A DNA stretch of 64,000 nt from Dokdonella sp. Its GTDB lineage: Bacteria; Pseudomonadota; Gammaproteobacteria; Xanthomonadales; Rhodanobacteraceae. Where the stretch lies: NCBI RefSeq assembly GCF_019634845.1, contig NZ_JAHCAQ010000008.1, forward strand, positions 98,058-162,057, written 5' to 3'. This document shows positions 18,167-27,818 of the stretch, one piece after another; within the stretch, counting starts at the first letter, position 1; the number at the start of each line of letters is the position of its first letter. The notes beneath the pieces are model-generated. The model worked only from the letters and a program-made list of their open reading frames with translations, searched no databases and was not told the origin of the DNA. The translations under genes were made by a program, and so were the position numbers.

Positions 18167-18208
18167 GGCGGCCGAGCATAGCCGAGGCGTCGCCTTGCCG
18201 GCGCCGAA

Positions 18209-19504
18209 TCAAGGTGCGAGCCGAGCCCAGCGTTCGCGCAGCTCGGCCAGACGCAGGTCGGCGCAGGCACCCGGAGACACGCGCGCAGCGAGACTGGCCT
18301 GTGGACTCCTGCCCTCGCCCGCACTGGCCGCGGTTGCCGCGGCGGCGCGATAGGCCTCGCGAAACGGCACGCCGGCAACGGCCTGCTCGATCGCCACGTC
18401 GGTCGCATACATGGCCGGTTCGATTGCCGCGCGCATCGCCGCATCATTCCACTGCAGTCGCGTGAGCAGGTCAGGCAGCAGCGCGAGCGCGGCCAGGCCG
18501 CGCGCAAACCCGCGCACCAGTGCGCCCTTGCTGAACTGCAGGTCGCGCTGGTAGCCCGAGGGCAGCGACAGCAGTTGTTCGATCTCGCTGCGCGCCGCGG
18601 CCACGCCGGCGTAGCTCGCGCGCATGAGCTCGACCACATCGGGGTTGCGCTTGTTGGGCATGATCGAGCTGCCGGTGGTGTACTGCGCCGGCAGCCTGAC
18701 GAAATCGTATTCGGCGGTCGTGAACAAGGACAGGTCCCAGGCCAGCCGGCGCAGGTCGAGCAATGCCGCGCCGAGCGCATCGAGTGCGGCGATCTCGAAC
18801 TTGCCGCGCGAGAGCTGCGCGTAAACGGGATTGACCTGCAGGCGCGCAAAGCCGAGTGCGCGCGTGGTGTGGTCGCGATCCAGCGCCAGGTTGACGCCAT
18901 AGCCAGCCGCCGTGCCGAGCGGGTTCGCATCGATCCAGGTCAACGTGTCGCGCGCGCGCGCGGCGTCGTCGATGAAGGCCTCGGCAAAACCCGCCCACCA
19001 CAGCGCCGTGGACGACACCACGGCGCGCTGCAGATGGGTGTAGCCGGGCAGCGGCAGCGCTGCGTCGGCGGCGCGCGCCAGACACACGCCAGCGACCGCA
19101 TGGCACAGGCCCGCGAGCCCGGCCAACTGCGCCTTGAGCCACAGCCGCGTGGCCACCAGCACCTGGTCGTTGCGACTGCGCCCCGTGTGCACCTTGCGGC
19201 CGGCGTCGCCGAGACGCTCGGTGAGGCGCGCCTCGATCGCCGAGTGCCCATCCTCGAAACGCGCGTCGAGCGCGAAGCGACCGTCGCGGAAATCGGCGCC
19301 CAGCGCGTCGAGCTCGCCGAGCAATGCGGCGCACTCGGCCTCGCTCACGATGCCGATGCGGGCCAGTCCCTCGACATGGGCCTTGCTCGCTTCGATGTCG
19401 TGGAGGAAGAACTCGCGATCGAGCACCACGTCGTCGCCGGCGAGGAAGCGCATGATGCGCTCGTCGGTCGCGATGCCGGCCTTTTGCCACAGCAGCTCAG
19501 TCAT
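18209..19504 (-). CDS. argH: Argininosuccinate lyase ArgH
   Basis: A 431-residue cytoplasmic enzyme splitting argininosuccinate into arginine and fumarate, the last step of the pathway. The fumarase/aspartase superfamily signature [18 protein letters not shown] is intact, as are the substrate-binding segments [10 protein letters not shown] and [10 protein letters not shown]. It is slightly shorter than E. coli ArgH. The start at 19504 overlaps the argC stop by 8 bases, showing coupling. It is the last biosynthetic gene of the cluster. Confidence 0.96.
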   Translation of the reverse strand: MTELLWQKAGIATDERIMRFLAGDDVVLDREFFLHDIEASKAHVEGLARIGIVSEAECAALLGELDALGADFRDGRFALDARFEDGHSAIEARLTERLGDAGRKVHTGRSRNDQVLVATRLWLKAQLAGLAGLCHAVAGVCLARAADAALPLPGYTHLQRAVVSSTALWWAGFAEAFIDDAARARDTLTWIDANPLGTAAGYGVNLALDRDHTTRALGFARLQVNPVYAQLSRGKFEIAALDALGAALLDLRRLAWDLSLFTTAEYDFVRLPAQYTTGSSIMPNKRNPDVVELMRASYAGVAAARSEIEQLLSLPSGYQRDLQFSKGALVRGFARGLAALALLPDLLTRLQWNDAAMRAAIEPAMYATDVAIEQAVAGVPFREAYRAAAATAASAGEGRSPQASLAARVSPGACADLRLAELRERWARLAP

Positions 19505-20456
19505 GGGGGATGCCCTCCAGCTCGGGCCAGCCGAATGCCAGGTTGAGGTTCTGCAGCGCCTGCGTCGCAGCGCCCTTGAGCAGATTGTCGATCGTGGCGA
19601 CGACCACGACACGCTTGCCGCCCGGCGCCAGCGTGATGCCGCCGATGTCGACATGGTGGCGCCCGGCGATCGCGCTGACCCAGGGCGCGGCCTCGACCAC
19701 GTGCACGAGCGGTTCATCGGCATAGAACGAGCGATAGCGGTTCACCAGCTCGGCCTGCTGCCGCGGCTGCTGCAGCCACAGGTTCGCGGTCAGCGTAATG
19801 CCGCGAAAATGCGGCGCCACATGCGGCATGAACTCGACCGGCAGGCCGAGCTGGCGCGTGGCCTCGCGTTCGTGCAGGTGGTCGGTGAGCGCATAGGGCA
19901 TGAGGTTGTCGCGCAGCTTGTCCGGATCGTTCTTGTCCGACGGCGTGGTGCCGGCGCCCGAATATCCCGACACGCCGAAGCAGGCCGGCGGCGCTGCCAG
20001 CTCGTCCTTGAGCGGCGCGATCACGAGCTGCATCGCCGTGGCGTAGCAACCCGGATTGCTGATGTGGCGCTGACCACGGTAGCGCGCGCGCGTCAGCTCG
20101 GGCAGGCCGTAGTACCAGCTGTCATCGAAGCGATGGTCGGCCGACAGGTCGACGACCACGCTGTCGGCCCGCTGCGCCGCGATCGCGGCCACGATCGGCG
20201 TGGCCTTGCCATTGGGCAGGGCCAGCACGACCGCATCGGCACGCCGCGCGCCGACTTCCTCGTGCGACAGGTCCTCGTAGCACAGGTCGCCGCCGTACTC
20301 GGCCACCTGGCTGCGCACCGGCGTGCCGGCAAGCTCGCGCGAGGAAACGAAGGCCAGCTCGAGCCCGGGATGGCCGACCACGAGCCGGATCAGCTCGGCA
20401 CCGACATGGCCACGTGCGCCCACGATGCCGAGTGTTTTCGTGTTGCCCATTGCCAT
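19497..20456 (-). CDS. argC: N-acetyl-gamma-glutamyl-phosphate reductase ArgC
   Basis: A 319-residue NADPH-dependent enzyme that reduces N-acetylglutamyl phosphate to the semialdehyde. The Rossmann start [17 protein letters not shown], the catalytic cysteine in [11 protein letters not shown], and a late [26 protein letters not shown] all fit ArgC. The ATG at 20456 (MAMGNTK) or 20450 is possible. It follows the argAB gene by 35 bases and overlaps argH. Confidence 0.96.
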   Translation of the reverse strand: MAMGNTKTLGIVGARGHVGAELIRLVVGHPGLELAFVSSRELAGTPVRSQVAEYGGDLCYEDLSHEEVGARRADAVVLALPNGKATPIVAAIAAQRADSVVVDLSADHRFDDSWYYGLPELTRARYRGQRHISNPGCYATAMQLVIAPLKDELAAPPACFGVSGYSGAGTTPSDKNDPDKLRDNLMPYALTDHLHEREATRQLGLPVEFMPHVAPHFRGITLTANLWLQQPRQQAELVNRYRSFYADEPLVHVVEAAPWVSAIAGRHHVDIGGITLAPGGKRVVVVATIDNLLKGAATQALQNLNLAFGWPELEGIPHD

Positions 20457-20491
20457 GTGTCCTCGCCGGCCCGCGCCGGCCACCAGAAATG

Positions 20492-21799
20492 TCAGTCGAG
20501 CAGGGTCGGCGCGCGCGCGCCGCTCAGCGCCACGCAGCGCTCGATCGCGGCGAAATCGTCCAGCCCGCACCAGAACACGCGCCAGCGCGGCAGGCGCAGG
20601 CAGCCGTCGCTCTGGTCGTGGTAGAAGGCATTGATCGCATTGCCGTGGCGCGAGCGCCAGAACAGGCGCGGGGTTTCCTCGCGCATGACCTGCCACACGG
20701 CACGCCCGAGGCCCTCGCCCTGCGCCTCGTCGAGCACGGCGAACTTGTCCAGATACACGTAGCCCGAATCCTCGACGAGGATCACGGCGGCGCGATAGTT
20801 CTCGCTCACGTAGGCCCGCAACAGGCGCGTGCGCTCGAAGTAGTCGGGCACCAGCCGGCGGCCGAACGCCGACTCGATGAGCTCGCGCAGACGGCCGCAG
20901 TCGACCTCGTCCCAGGACGACACGCGCCGCACGCGCTCGCCGCGTCGTACCAGCGTGCCCGAACCCTTGTGCGTGAACAGTTCCTTGGCCAGCTCGGCCG
21001 GGCGCGTGATCGACACCGACGACGACGGCGGCAGGCCATCGAGCAGGTCCTTGATCTGCTCGAGCTTGACCCGCATGCCGCCGGCCAGCCAAGGCTGCGC
21101 CAGCAGGTGCTCGTATTCGCTCGACAGGTTGATCGAGTCGATGATCTTGCCGCGTTCGTCGAGCAGGCCGCCGGTGCCGGTCAGGAACACGATCTTGTAG
21201 GGTTGCAGCACCTGCACCAGCTCGTTGGCGGCGAAGTCGGCGTTGACGTTGACGATCTGTCCCTCGCGCGTCTCGGCCAGCGAGGCGATCACCGGGATCG
21301 AGCCGACCTTGATCGCGGCTTGGATGCCGTCGGTGTCCACGCGCACGACCTTGCCGACCAGGCCATAGAGGTCGCGGTCGAGGAACTCGGCCTCGAACAC
21401 GCCCGACTGGATCGCGGTGGCGCGCACGCCCTGCGCCTGCAGCGCCTCGACCAGCTTGAGGTTTTCCTCGCGCATGACCTGGCGCACGATCGCGAGCACG
21501 GCGGCGTCGGTGACGCGCAGGTTGTCGACGGTGCGCTTCTCGATGCCGGCCGCCTGCATGCGCTCGTCGAGTTGCGGACCGGCGCCGTGCACGACGATCG
21601 GCGTGAGCCCGACCTGCTGCAGGAACGCGAGCGAGGACACCAGCGCCTCGAGCTCGTCGCGCAGCACGGCACCGCCGACCTTGACCACGGCGAAGCGCGC
21701 CGCATCGAGCTGCGAAAAGCGCTTGAGATATTGCTGGATCTCCTTGGTGCTGGCCATGTTGGACAGCAGCCGCAGGATCGTCAGGCGCAGGTCGGTCAT
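20492..21799 (-). CDS. argB: Bifunctional N-acetylglutamate kinase / synthase (ArgB-ArgA fusion)
   Basis: A 435-residue fusion. The N-terminal amino-acid kinase domain (about residues 30-290) has [35 protein letters not shown] and [14 protein letters not shown]. The C-terminal GNAT acetyltransferase domain (about 300-435) has [19 protein letters not shown] and [17 protein letters not shown]. This arrangement matches the NAGS/K known from Xanthomonas: it makes N-acetylglutamate and phosphorylates it, and is the usual site of arginine feedback. No separate argA or argB is seen in the window. The start at 21799 (MTDLRL) is preferred over an in-frame option at 21883. Confidence 0.94.
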   Translation of the reverse strand: MTDLRLTILRLLSNMASTKEIQQYLKRFSQLDAARFAVVKVGGAVLRDELEALVSSLAFLQQVGLTPIVVHGAGPQLDERMQAAGIEKRTVDNLRVTDAAVLAIVRQVMREENLKLVEALQAQGVRATAIQSGVFEAEFLDRDLYGLVGKVVRVDTDGIQAAIKVGSIPVIASLAETREGQIVNVNADFAANELVQVLQPYKIVFLTGTGGLLDERGKIIDSINLSSEYEHLLAQPWLAGGMRVKLEQIKDLLDGLPPSSSVSITRPAELAKELFTHKGSGTLVRRGERVRRVSSWDEVDCGRLRELIESAFGRRLVPDYFERTRLLRAYVSENYRAAVILVEDSGYVYLDKFAVLDEAQGEGLGRAVWQVMREETPRLFWRSRHGNAINAFYHDQSDGCLRLPRWRVFWCGLDDFAAIERCVALSGARAPTLLD

Positions 21800-21898
21800 G
21801 GTCAGCGCCCGCTCAGCAGCCGGCAGCCGGAAGCGACCCCCGATCGTCGCGGCCGACGGCGAGGGCGTGGTCGAGTGCGGCAAGTGCAGATGCGGTGT

Positions 21899-22996
21899 TC
21901 ACGGCGTGATCTCCAGCAGACGGTGGTAGGTGTGGACGGCGCGATCGAGTTGTTCCAGTGCGACCCATTCGTCGGCGCTGTGCGCCTGCGCGATGTTGCC
22001 CGGGCCGTAGACCAGGGCGGTGCAGCCTGCCTGCGAGAACAGCGCGGCCTCGGTCCAGAAATCGACCGCCGGGCCGATCGGCAGTTGCCATTGCATGGCC
22101 AGTCGCTGAGCGGCAAGGCGACGCGCCTCGGCATGGGCCGGATCGCCGGCCGGCAAGGGCGCGCCGCGGAAGGTCTCGCTGAACTCGACGGGCGCGACGT
22201 CGGCGCAGGCGCGCAGCGCCGCCAGCACGTCGTCGTGGGCCATCGATGGCAGCGGGCGGAAGCCGCAGCGCAGTTCCGCCGTCGGCGCGATCACGTTGGC
22301 CTTGATGCCGCCCTCGATGCGGCCGATGTTGAAACGCAGGCCGCGCAGGCCACCGAACGCCTCACCCGCCAGGCTCGCGACGTGATCGAGCGCGCGCGCG
22401 CCCCAGCGCACGGCCTGGTGCAGCGCGCTGTCGGCGGCCTGCTGCTCGCCCGAGGCATGGCCGGCACGACCGGCAAAGCGCAGCAGCAGCGAGCCGATGC
22501 CGCGATGCGCCAGCACGGCCTCGCCGCGCGTCGGTTCGGCGACGACGACCGCGTCGAATCGGCACGGCTCGCGCAGGAAGGCCGCGATGCAGCGCGCGTC
22601 ATTGGCTTCCTCGTCGCTCGTGAACAGGAACGCCGCGTCACCGTTGCTTGCCTGTGCGGCAGCCAGCAGCGCGGCGGCCGCACCCTTGATGTCGCAGGCA
22701 CCGAGCCCGACCGCACGCTCGCCGTCGACGCGCAGGGCAAATGGGCTGGCACTCCAGTGCGGCGAATCGGGCACCGTGTCGAGGTGCACGTTGAACAGGA
22801 TGCGCGGCTGCCCGCGCCGCGCCAGCAGGCTCACCGCACCCGCCCCGTGGTCGCGCAGGTCGAGGTCGAAGCCGCCCAGCTCCGCGCGCAGGTAGTCGAA
22901 GATGCCGCCGGTGTCGATCGCGCGCGGTGGATTGCGCGTGTCGAAACCGACCAGTGCGCGCAGATGCCTGATGGTGGCGGTGAGCAGGTCGTTCAC
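21899..22996 (-). CDS. N-acetyl-L-citrulline deacetylase (ArgE')
   Basis: A 365-residue M20-family metallo-deacylase. Zinc/cobalt ligand motifs are [29 protein letters not shown] and AEPT, with a late [15 protein letters not shown] containing the last ligand His. Beside acetylornithine carbamoyltransferase and argG, its substrate should be acetylcitrulline rather than acetylornithine (context plus family knowledge from Xanthomonas). The GTG start at 22996 overlaps the argG stop as GTGA, a clear coupling signal. Confidence 0.93.
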   Translation of the reverse strand: MNDLLTATIRHLRALVGFDTRNPPRAIDTGGIFDYLRAELGGFDLDLRDHGAGAVSLLARRGQPRILFNVHLDTVPDSPHWSASPFALRVDGERAVGLGACDIKGAAAALLAAAQASNGDAAFLFTSDEEANDARCIAAFLREPCRFDAVVVAEPTRGEAVLAHRGIGSLLLRFAGRAGHASGEQQAADSALHQAVRWGARALDHVASLAGEAFGGLRGLRFNIGRIEGGIKANVIAPTAELRCGFRPLPSMAHDDVLAALRACADVAPVEFSETFRGAPLPAGDPAHAEARRLAAQRLAMQWQLPIGPAVDFWTEAALFSQAGCTALVYGPGNIAQAHSADEWVALEQLDRAVHTYHRLLEITP

Positions 22997-24246
22997 TGGG
23001 CCGCGTCCGCGTTGACCTGCGCCCACAGCGTCGAACTCATGCCGTAGAGCTTGATGAAGCCCTCGGCCTCGGCCACGCCCCAATCGGCCGATTGCGCGTA
23101 GGTGGCACCCTTGGCGTTGAGAATGTGGGGCGAGCTGACCGCCACCGCGCCGATGCTGCCGCCGTGCGTTTCGAGCACGACTTCGCCGCTGACGCAGCGC
23201 TGGCTCGCAGCGAGGAACGCTTCGAGGTCGGTCTTGAGTGGATCGTGGAAGAAGCCCTCGTAGACGAGTTCGACCCACTTGCGTGCGACCTCGGGCTTGA
23301 AGCGGTTCTGTTGTTTGGTCAGCACCGCTTCTTCGAGCGCCCGATGCGCGGCCAAAAGGGCCGCCAGGCCGGGCGCCTCGAAGATGATGCGTCCCTTGAG
23401 GCCGATCGTGGTGTCGCCGGTATAGATGCCGCGCCCGACGCCATAGGCCGCCAGCAGTTGGTTGAGTCGTGCCAGCAGGGCCGGACCCGCCAGCGCAACG
23501 CCGTCGAGCGCAACGGCCTCGCCGTGGACGAAGCCGATGCGCAGCCGCAGCGGCGTTGCCGGCCACTGGCTGCGCGGCTGGCACCAGCCACGCGCGCCCT
23601 CGCCCGGCGCTTCCCAGCGATCGATTTCGCCGCCCGACATGGTCAGGCCAAGCAGGTTCTCGTTGATCGTGTAGGCCTTCTGGCGGGCCTGCACCGCGAA
23701 GCCACGCTGCTCGAGGTACTGCTGCTCGTAGGCGCGCGTGTGGGTGTGTTCCTTCTGGATCTCGCGGATCGGCGCCACGATCGCGTAATCGCCGCGCGCC
23801 TTGACCGCGAGGTCGAAGCGCACCTGGTCGTTGCCCATGCCGGTGCAACCATGCGCGATCGCGCCTGTGCCGAGTTCGGCGGCACGTGCCAGCGCCGCGT
23901 CGACGATGAGGTAGCGATCCGACACCAGCAGCGGATACTGACCCTGGTAGGCCTCGCCGGCCCACACGAACGGCTTGACGAAGTGCTGCCACAGCGCCGG
24001 GCCGCCATCGACCGTCCGGTGCGAGGCCACGCCGAGCTCCTGCGCACGCGCCTCGATGGCGGCGCGCTCCTGCGCATCGACGCCGCCGGTGTCGGCGAAC
24101 ACCGTGTGCACGGCCCAGCCGCGCTCCTGCAGGTAGGGCACGCAGAAACTCGTGTCGAGCCCGCCGCTGAAGGCGAGCACGATGGGCTTGCGTGCGTCAT
24201 TGGCGCTTGCTGAGTGTTGCTGCGGAACCGCGGCAGGATGCGACAT
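22993..24246 (-). CDS. argG: Argininosuccinate synthase ArgG
   Basis: A 417-residue ATP-dependent ligase joining citrulline and aspartate. The N-type ATP pyrophosphatase loop AFSGGLDTS is at about residues 24-32, followed by [19 protein letters not shown]. It matches the family in length. I chose the ATG at 24246 (MSHPAAVP) over an in-frame TTG at 24303 on composition; no strong Shine-Dalgarno precedes it. It sits between argF' (57-base gap) and argE' (overlap). Confidence 0.96.
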   Translation of the reverse strand: MSHPAAVPQQHSASANDARKPIVLAFSGGLDTSFCVPYLQERGWAVHTVFADTGGVDAQERAAIEARAQELGVASHRTVDGGPALWQHFVKPFVWAGEAYQGQYPLLVSDRYLIVDAALARAAELGTGAIAHGCTGMGNDQVRFDLAVKARGDYAIVAPIREIQKEHTHTRAYEQQYLEQRGFAVQARQKAYTINENLLGLTMSGGEIDRWEAPGEGARGWCQPRSQWPATPLRLRIGFVHGEAVALDGVALAGPALLARLNQLLAAYGVGRGIYTGDTTIGLKGRIIFEAPGLAALLAAHRALEEAVLTKQQNRFKPEVARKWVELVYEGFFHDPLKTDLEAFLAASQRCVSGEVVLETHGGSIGAVAVSSPHILNAKGATYAQSADWGVAEAEGFIKLYGMSSTLWAQVNADAAQ

Positions 24247-24294
24247 GGGAGGGCTCGTATGGGGAAACGGGTTGCGTGGGAGACTGCTGTTGCA

Positions 24295-24315
24295 AATCAC
24301 CAATCACGAATCACG
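24295..24315. repeat. Tandem AATCAC repeats at the argF'-argG junction
   Basis: Three near-identical 7-base units, AATCACC, AATCACG and AATCACG, run head to tail across the argF' stop codon into the spacer before argG. On the coding strand they read as GTGATT units. Short repeats of this look are, as I remember, common in intergenic DNA of Xanthomonadaceae. Confidence 0.6.
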
Positions 24316-25323
24316 GCCTTCCACCAGCCGCGCCATCACGGCCTTCTGCACATGCAGGCGGTTTTCGGCTTCGTCGATCGCGATGCACGCGGGCGAATCC
24401 ATCACGGCATCGGTGGCCTTGACGTTGCGCCGCAGCGGCAGGCAGTGACTGAACACGGCATGGTCGGTGAGCGCCATCTTGGCCTCGTCGACGATGAAGT
24501 GGCGATGCGCATCGCGGATCGGTTTTTCATCGGCCCAGCGACCAAAATACGGCAACGCGCCCCAGCTCTTGGCGTAGACCACGTGTGCACCGCGATAGGC
24601 CTCCTGCGGATCGTGGCTGAGCGTGAGCGAACCACCGTTCTCGGCCACGTTGCGCCGCGCGAACTCCATGTAGCGCGCATCGAGCAGGTAGTCGCGGTTC
24701 GGGCACAGCAGGGTCACGTCCATGCCGAAGCGGGTGGCGATCTGCAGCGCCGAGTTGGCCACCGCCGTATTGAGCGGCTTGGGGTGATAGGTCCAGGTCA
24801 GCACGTACTTCCTGCCACGCAGGTCGGCGCAACCAAAATGCTGCTGCAGCGCCAGGATGTGGGCCAGCTCCTGCATCGGGTGCGTGATCGTTTCCATGTT
24901 GATGACCGGCACGCTGGCATGGCGCGCGAAGGCGTGGATCACGCGATCCTCGCGATCCACAGTCCAGTCCTGGAACTTCGGGAACGCGCGCACGGCGATG
25001 AGGTCGACATAGCGCGACAGCACGCGCGCGACTTCGGCCACGTGTTCCTCGGCCTCGCCGTCCATGACCGTGCCGGACTCGAACTCGATCGGCCAGGCAT
25101 CCTTGCCGGGCTGCAGCACGATCGCGTGGCCGCCAAGCTGGAACGCGCCCAGCTCGAAGCTCGTGCGCGTGCGCATCGACGGATTGAAGAACAGCAGCGC
25201 GATCGACTTGCCGGCCAGCGCGGTGCCGCTGCGATGGCGCTTGAACTGCGCGGCCTGCGCCAGCAGTGCGTCGAGCTCGGGGCGGGACCAGTCCTGAGTG
25301 GAAAGGAAATGTCGCATCGTCAT
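24304..25323 (-). CDS. N-acetylornithine carbamoyltransferase (ArgF')
   Basis: A 339-residue transcarbamylase using acetylornithine and carbamoyl phosphate. The carbamoyl-phosphate motif is SMRTRTS (about 49-55) and HPMQELAHILAL (148-159) replaces the OTCase HPxQ region. DAWPIEFESG and MDGEAEEH supply the acetyl-group pocket. Glu92 and Lys302 (in RRNVKATD) fall exactly at the positions I recall for the specificity glutamate and carboxylated lysine of the X. campestris enzyme. This makes the acetylcitrulline pathway call firm. Start at 25323, with AGG 6 bases upstream. It is first in the arg operon. Confidence 0.96.
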   Translation of the reverse strand: MTMRHFLSTQDWSRPELDALLAQAAQFKRHRSGTALAGKSIALLFFNPSMRTRTSFELGAFQLGGHAIVLQPGKDAWPIEFESGTVMDGEAEEHVAEVARVLSRYVDLIAVRAFPKFQDWTVDREDRVIHAFARHASVPVINMETITHPMQELAHILALQQHFGCADLRGRKYVLTWTYHPKPLNTAVANSALQIATRFGMDVTLLCPNRDYLLDARYMEFARRNVAENGGSLTLSHDPQEAYRGAHVVYAKSWGALPYFGRWADEKPIRDAHRHFIVDEAKMALTDHAVFSHCLPLRRNVKATDAVMDSPACIAIDEAENRLHVQKAVMARLVEGRDS

Positions 25324-25440
25324 CGTGACCTGCCGTTGGTTGAAGACTCCGGCCACGGATGGCCGCCTGGTTCCTGGCGCGGAACGCGCCGCGCGCACGC
25401 ATTCATCGACTCGAAATCTCGTCCCGGCCCGAGCAGAAAC

Positions 25441-25468
25441 AAAAAACCCGGCACGGGGGCCGGGTTTT
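25441..25468 (-). terminator. Terminator hairpin in the arg operon leader
   Basis: A 10-base-pair stem, AAAACCCGGC pairing with GCCGGGTTTT, with a 6-base loop. On the minus strand six T residues follow. It lies 118 bases before the argF' start and about 230 bases beyond the stop of the glycine-zipper gene. The sequence TGCCGGGTA at 25501-25509, overlapping the end of the leader ORF, repeats the downstream arm and could pair with the upstream arm (ACCCGGC) as an antiterminator. Confidence 0.85.
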
Positions 25469-25499
25469 CGCTCCAATCGATACAGCAACGCGCGATCGG

Positions 25500-25604
25500 C
25501 TACCCGGCAGGATGGCTCGGTTCCGGTCGGCGCGCGCGCGAGGTCATGCCAGCCGCCATGCGGGCGCTGGTCAGGTTCTGCGGTTGGACGGCCAGAAGGC
25601 TCAT
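25500..25604 (-). CDS. Candidate arginine leader peptide, 34 residues
   Basis: A minus-strand ORF from ATG at 25604 to TAG at 25500. It begins MSLLAVQPQNLTSARMAAGM and continues TSRARRPEPSHPAG, with three of four consecutive codons (CGC GCG CGC CGA) encoding Arg about 20 bases before the candidate antiterminator arm. In-frame GTG codons at 25616 and 25622 could extend it by 4 or 6 residues. No good Shine-Dalgarno is visible, the main weakness. The non-repetitive first half would suit a nascent-chain sensor rather than plain codon counting. Position and structure, not homology, support the call. Confidence 0.45.
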   Translation of the reverse strand: MSLLAVQPQNLTSARMAAGMTSRARRPEPSHPAG

Positions 25605-25640
25605 GCGGATCTGCACATTCACGCGTTGTTCGAGGGCGCC

Positions 25641-25669
25641 ACCTTAGCGGCTAACCTGTTGCGGTGCAA
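25641..25669 (-). promoter_or_regulatory. Probable sigma-70 promoter of the arg operon
   Basis: On the minus strand TTGCAC (25664-25669) and TAAGGT (25641-25646) are 17 bases apart. Transcription would start near 25634, about 30 bases before the leader ORF and upstream of the terminator hairpin, which is what an attenuator needs. Confidence 0.5.
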
Positions 25670-25696
25670 TAGACATCGCCCGGGTGGACAACGCCC

Positions 25697-26230
25697 TCAT
25701 TCGGCCGGCTCGATGCTCACTCGCACGCGCAGGCGGTCACCGGGGTCGTAGCCCAGGCGCGACATGAACACGTCGCCGCGATAGCGGTACTGCACGTCGT
25801 AGGCGACGATGCGATGCTCGGCCGGGCCCGCTTCCATGCGACAGCGCCGCTCGACGCCTTCGTAGTAGCCATCACTGCCGCGCGCCATGTTGTTGCCGAT
25901 CGCGCCTCCGGCGACCGCGCCGGCCACCGTTGCCGCACGGCGCCCATCGCCCTTGCCGACCGTGCTGCCGAGCACGCCGCCGACGATCGCACCGATCACG
26001 GTGCCGGCCGCGCGATTGCTGCCCGTGTCGCCCGGATAGGCCACCGGCACGTCGTCGCAGACCTCGCGCGCCGGGGCGCGCACATGGTCGTACACCGGAT
26101 CGACGCGCAGGACGTCGGCCCAGACCACCTTGGAGTTGCTCGTTCCATCGTCCGCGTAGCCCCGCTCCTGCGCCGCTGCCATCTGGGTCCCCGCCAGCAG
26201 CAGCAATGTCACCCAAAAAACTGCCTTCAT
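25697..26230 (-). CDS. Exported glycine-zipper protein
   Basis: A 177-residue protein with a signal peptide (about residues 1-21, [20 protein letters not shown]) and no lipobox. Two glycine-zipper stretches lie at about residues 75-110: [17 protein letters not shown] and [17 protein letters not shown]. The C-terminal domain ends in a basic/beta segment, [19 protein letters not shown]. This is the '17 kDa surface antigen / glycine zipper 2TM' class of envelope proteins of unclear function. GGAGG precedes the ATG by 6 bases. A paralogue lies at 48829-49305. Confidence 0.85.
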   Translation of the reverse strand: MKAVFWVTLLLLAGTQMAAAQERGYADDGTSNSKVVWADVLRVDPVYDHVRAPAREVCDDVPVAYPGDTGSNRAAGTVIGAIVGGVLGSTVGKGDGRRAATVAGAVAGGAIGNNMARGSDGYYEGVERRCRMEAGPAEHRIVAYDVQYRYRGDVFMSRLGYDPGDRLRVRVSIEPAE

Positions 26231-26393
26231 GTTGCCTCCACGAAGAGCCGCCGCGGATCTTTCCCGTCAGTCGGTCATGACGCTTGCTGCAGGCGATTTC
26301 AGCACGCGATCGCTGAACCCCGACCTAAGCCGCAACGGCCTGCGCTGCGGCTTTCCGACGCAGTTCCGAGGCCGGATGCTGCAGTGCGGCTGC

Positions 26394-26399
26394 TATCAT
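26394..26399 (+). promoter_or_regulatory. Probable -10 box of cysS
   Basis: TATCAT (5 of 6 consensus bases) lies 24 bases before the cysS ATG, giving a 5' UTR of under 20 bases with the AAGGA ribosome site in it. No convincing -35 was found at the right distance. Confidence 0.4.
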
Positions 26400-26423
26400 T
26401 GCGCGCTCACCAAGGAAGCCGCG

Positions 26424-27818
26424 ATGCCATTGCGCCTGTACAACAGCCTGACCCGCCGCGTCGAGGAATTCGTCCCGCTCGATCCGCAGCGGGTCACGAT
26501 GTACGTGTGCGGCCCCACCGTCTACAACTACGTCCACATCGGCAACGCGCGTCCGCCGGTGGTGTTCGGACTGCTGGCCCGCCTGCTGCGACGCCTGTAT
26601 CCCAAGCTCGTCTACGCCCGCAACATCACCGACGTCGACGACAAGATCAATGCCGCGGCGCGTGAAGCCGGCGTCCCGATCGAGACGATCACGAGCGGCT
26701 ACGCCCGCGCCTTTAGCGACGACATGGCGCGGCTCGGCGCCGATCCGGCCGACCTCACCCCGCATGCGACCGCGCACATCGCGCCGATCATCGCCATGTG
26801 CGAGCGTCTCATCGCCAACGGCCATGCCTATGCGGCGCAGGGCCATGTGCTGTTCGACGTCACGAGCTTCCCGGCCTATGGCGCGCTGTCGGGCCGCTCG
26901 GTCGAGGACATGATCGCCGGCGCCCGCGTCGAGGTGGCGCCGTACAAGAAGAATCCGGCCGACTTCGTGCTGTGGAAGCCCTCCACGCCCGACCTGCCCG
27001 GCTGGGACAGCCCTTGGGGCCGCGGCCGTCCTGGCTGGCACATCGAATGCTCGGCAATGGCCGCCGCGCACCTGGGTGAATCGATCGACATCCATGCCGG
27101 TGGCAACGATCTCATGTTCCCGCATCACGAAAACGAGATCGCGCAGAGCACCTGCGCGCACGGCGGCAAGATCTTCGCGCGCTACTGGCTGCACAACGGC
27201 ATGCTGACCTTCGACGGGCGCAAGATGTCGAAGTCGCTCGGCAATGTGCGCGTGCTGCATGACCTGCTCGACCGTTACCCGGGCGAAGTGTTGCGCTTCC
27301 TGCTGCTCAAGGCGCACTACCGCCAGCCGCTGGACTGGTCCGACGCGGCACTGGCGCAGGCCCGCGCCACGCTCGACGGCTGGTACACGGTGCTGCGTGA
27401 CCTGGCCGACATCGAGGTTGCGCCAGGCGAACGCGAATCGCCGGCGGCAATCGACGCCGCCCTCTGCGACGACCTCAACACGCCCGAGGCGTTTGCCGTC
27501 GTCGCCGGGCTCGCCGCCGCCGCGCGCGCGGCACGCACGCGCGAGGAACAGCGCCGCGCCAAGGCCGAACTGCTCGGCGCCGCCGACATGCTCGGCATCC
27601 TGCAGCACGATCCCGAAGCCTGGTTCAAGCAGGATCTGGCCAGCGACACGATCGATGCCGCCGAGATCCAGCGCCGCGTCGAGGCGCGCGTCGCCGCCAA
27701 GCAGGCCCGCGATTTCGCCACCGCCGACCGCATCCGCGACGAACTGCTCGCCGTCGGCGTCGTCATCGAGGACACCGCGCAGGGACCGCGCTGGAAAGTG
27801 GTGAAGACCGGTGGCTGA
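26424..27818 (+). CDS. cysS: Cysteinyl-tRNA synthetase CysS
   Basis: A 464-residue class I synthetase. The zinc-binding and HIGH region reads [18 protein letters not shown] (about 26-43), the second zinc segment is [13 protein letters not shown], and [18 protein letters not shown] supplies the remaining ligands. The KMSKSLGN loop is intact. Length is normal. The start at 26424 has AAGGA 7 bases upstream; upstream in-frame sequence is a chance extension. Its stop overlaps sufE by 8 bases, an unusual pairing of tRNA charging and sulfur transfer. Confidence 0.97.
   Translation: MPLRLYNSLTRRVEEFVPLDPQRVTMYVCGPTVYNYVHIGNARPPVVFGLLARLLRRLYPKLVYARNITDVDDKINAAAREAGVPIETITSGYARAFSDDMARLGADPADLTPHATAHIAPIIAMCERLIANGHAYAAQGHVLFDVTSFPAYGALSGRSVEDMIAGARVEVAPYKKNPADFVLWKPSTPDLPGWDSPWGRGRPGWHIECSAMAAAHLGESIDIHAGGNDLMFPHHENEIAQSTCAHGGKIFARYWLHNGMLTFDGRKMSKSLGNVRVLHDLLDRYPGEVLRFLLLKAHYRQPLDWSDAALAQARATLDGWYTVLRDLADIEVAPGERESPAAIDAALCDDLNTPEAFAVVAGLAAAARAARTREEQRRAKAELLGAADMLGILQHDPEAWFKQDLASDTIDAAEIQRRVEARVAAKQARDFATADRIRDELLAVGVVIEDTAQGPRWKVVKTGG

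Larger units (their letters stand above)
25324..25696 (-). other. arg operon leader region (373 bases)
   Basis: The gap between the glycine-zipper gene and argF' holds, in transcription order, a promoter (25641-25669), a 34-codon ORF (25500-25604), a terminator (25441-25468) and about 117 further bases with a GGCCA/TGGCC hairpin before the argF' Shine-Dalgarno. The order promoter, small ORF, terminator, operon is that of an attenuator rather than a simple gene end. Confidence 0.6.
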
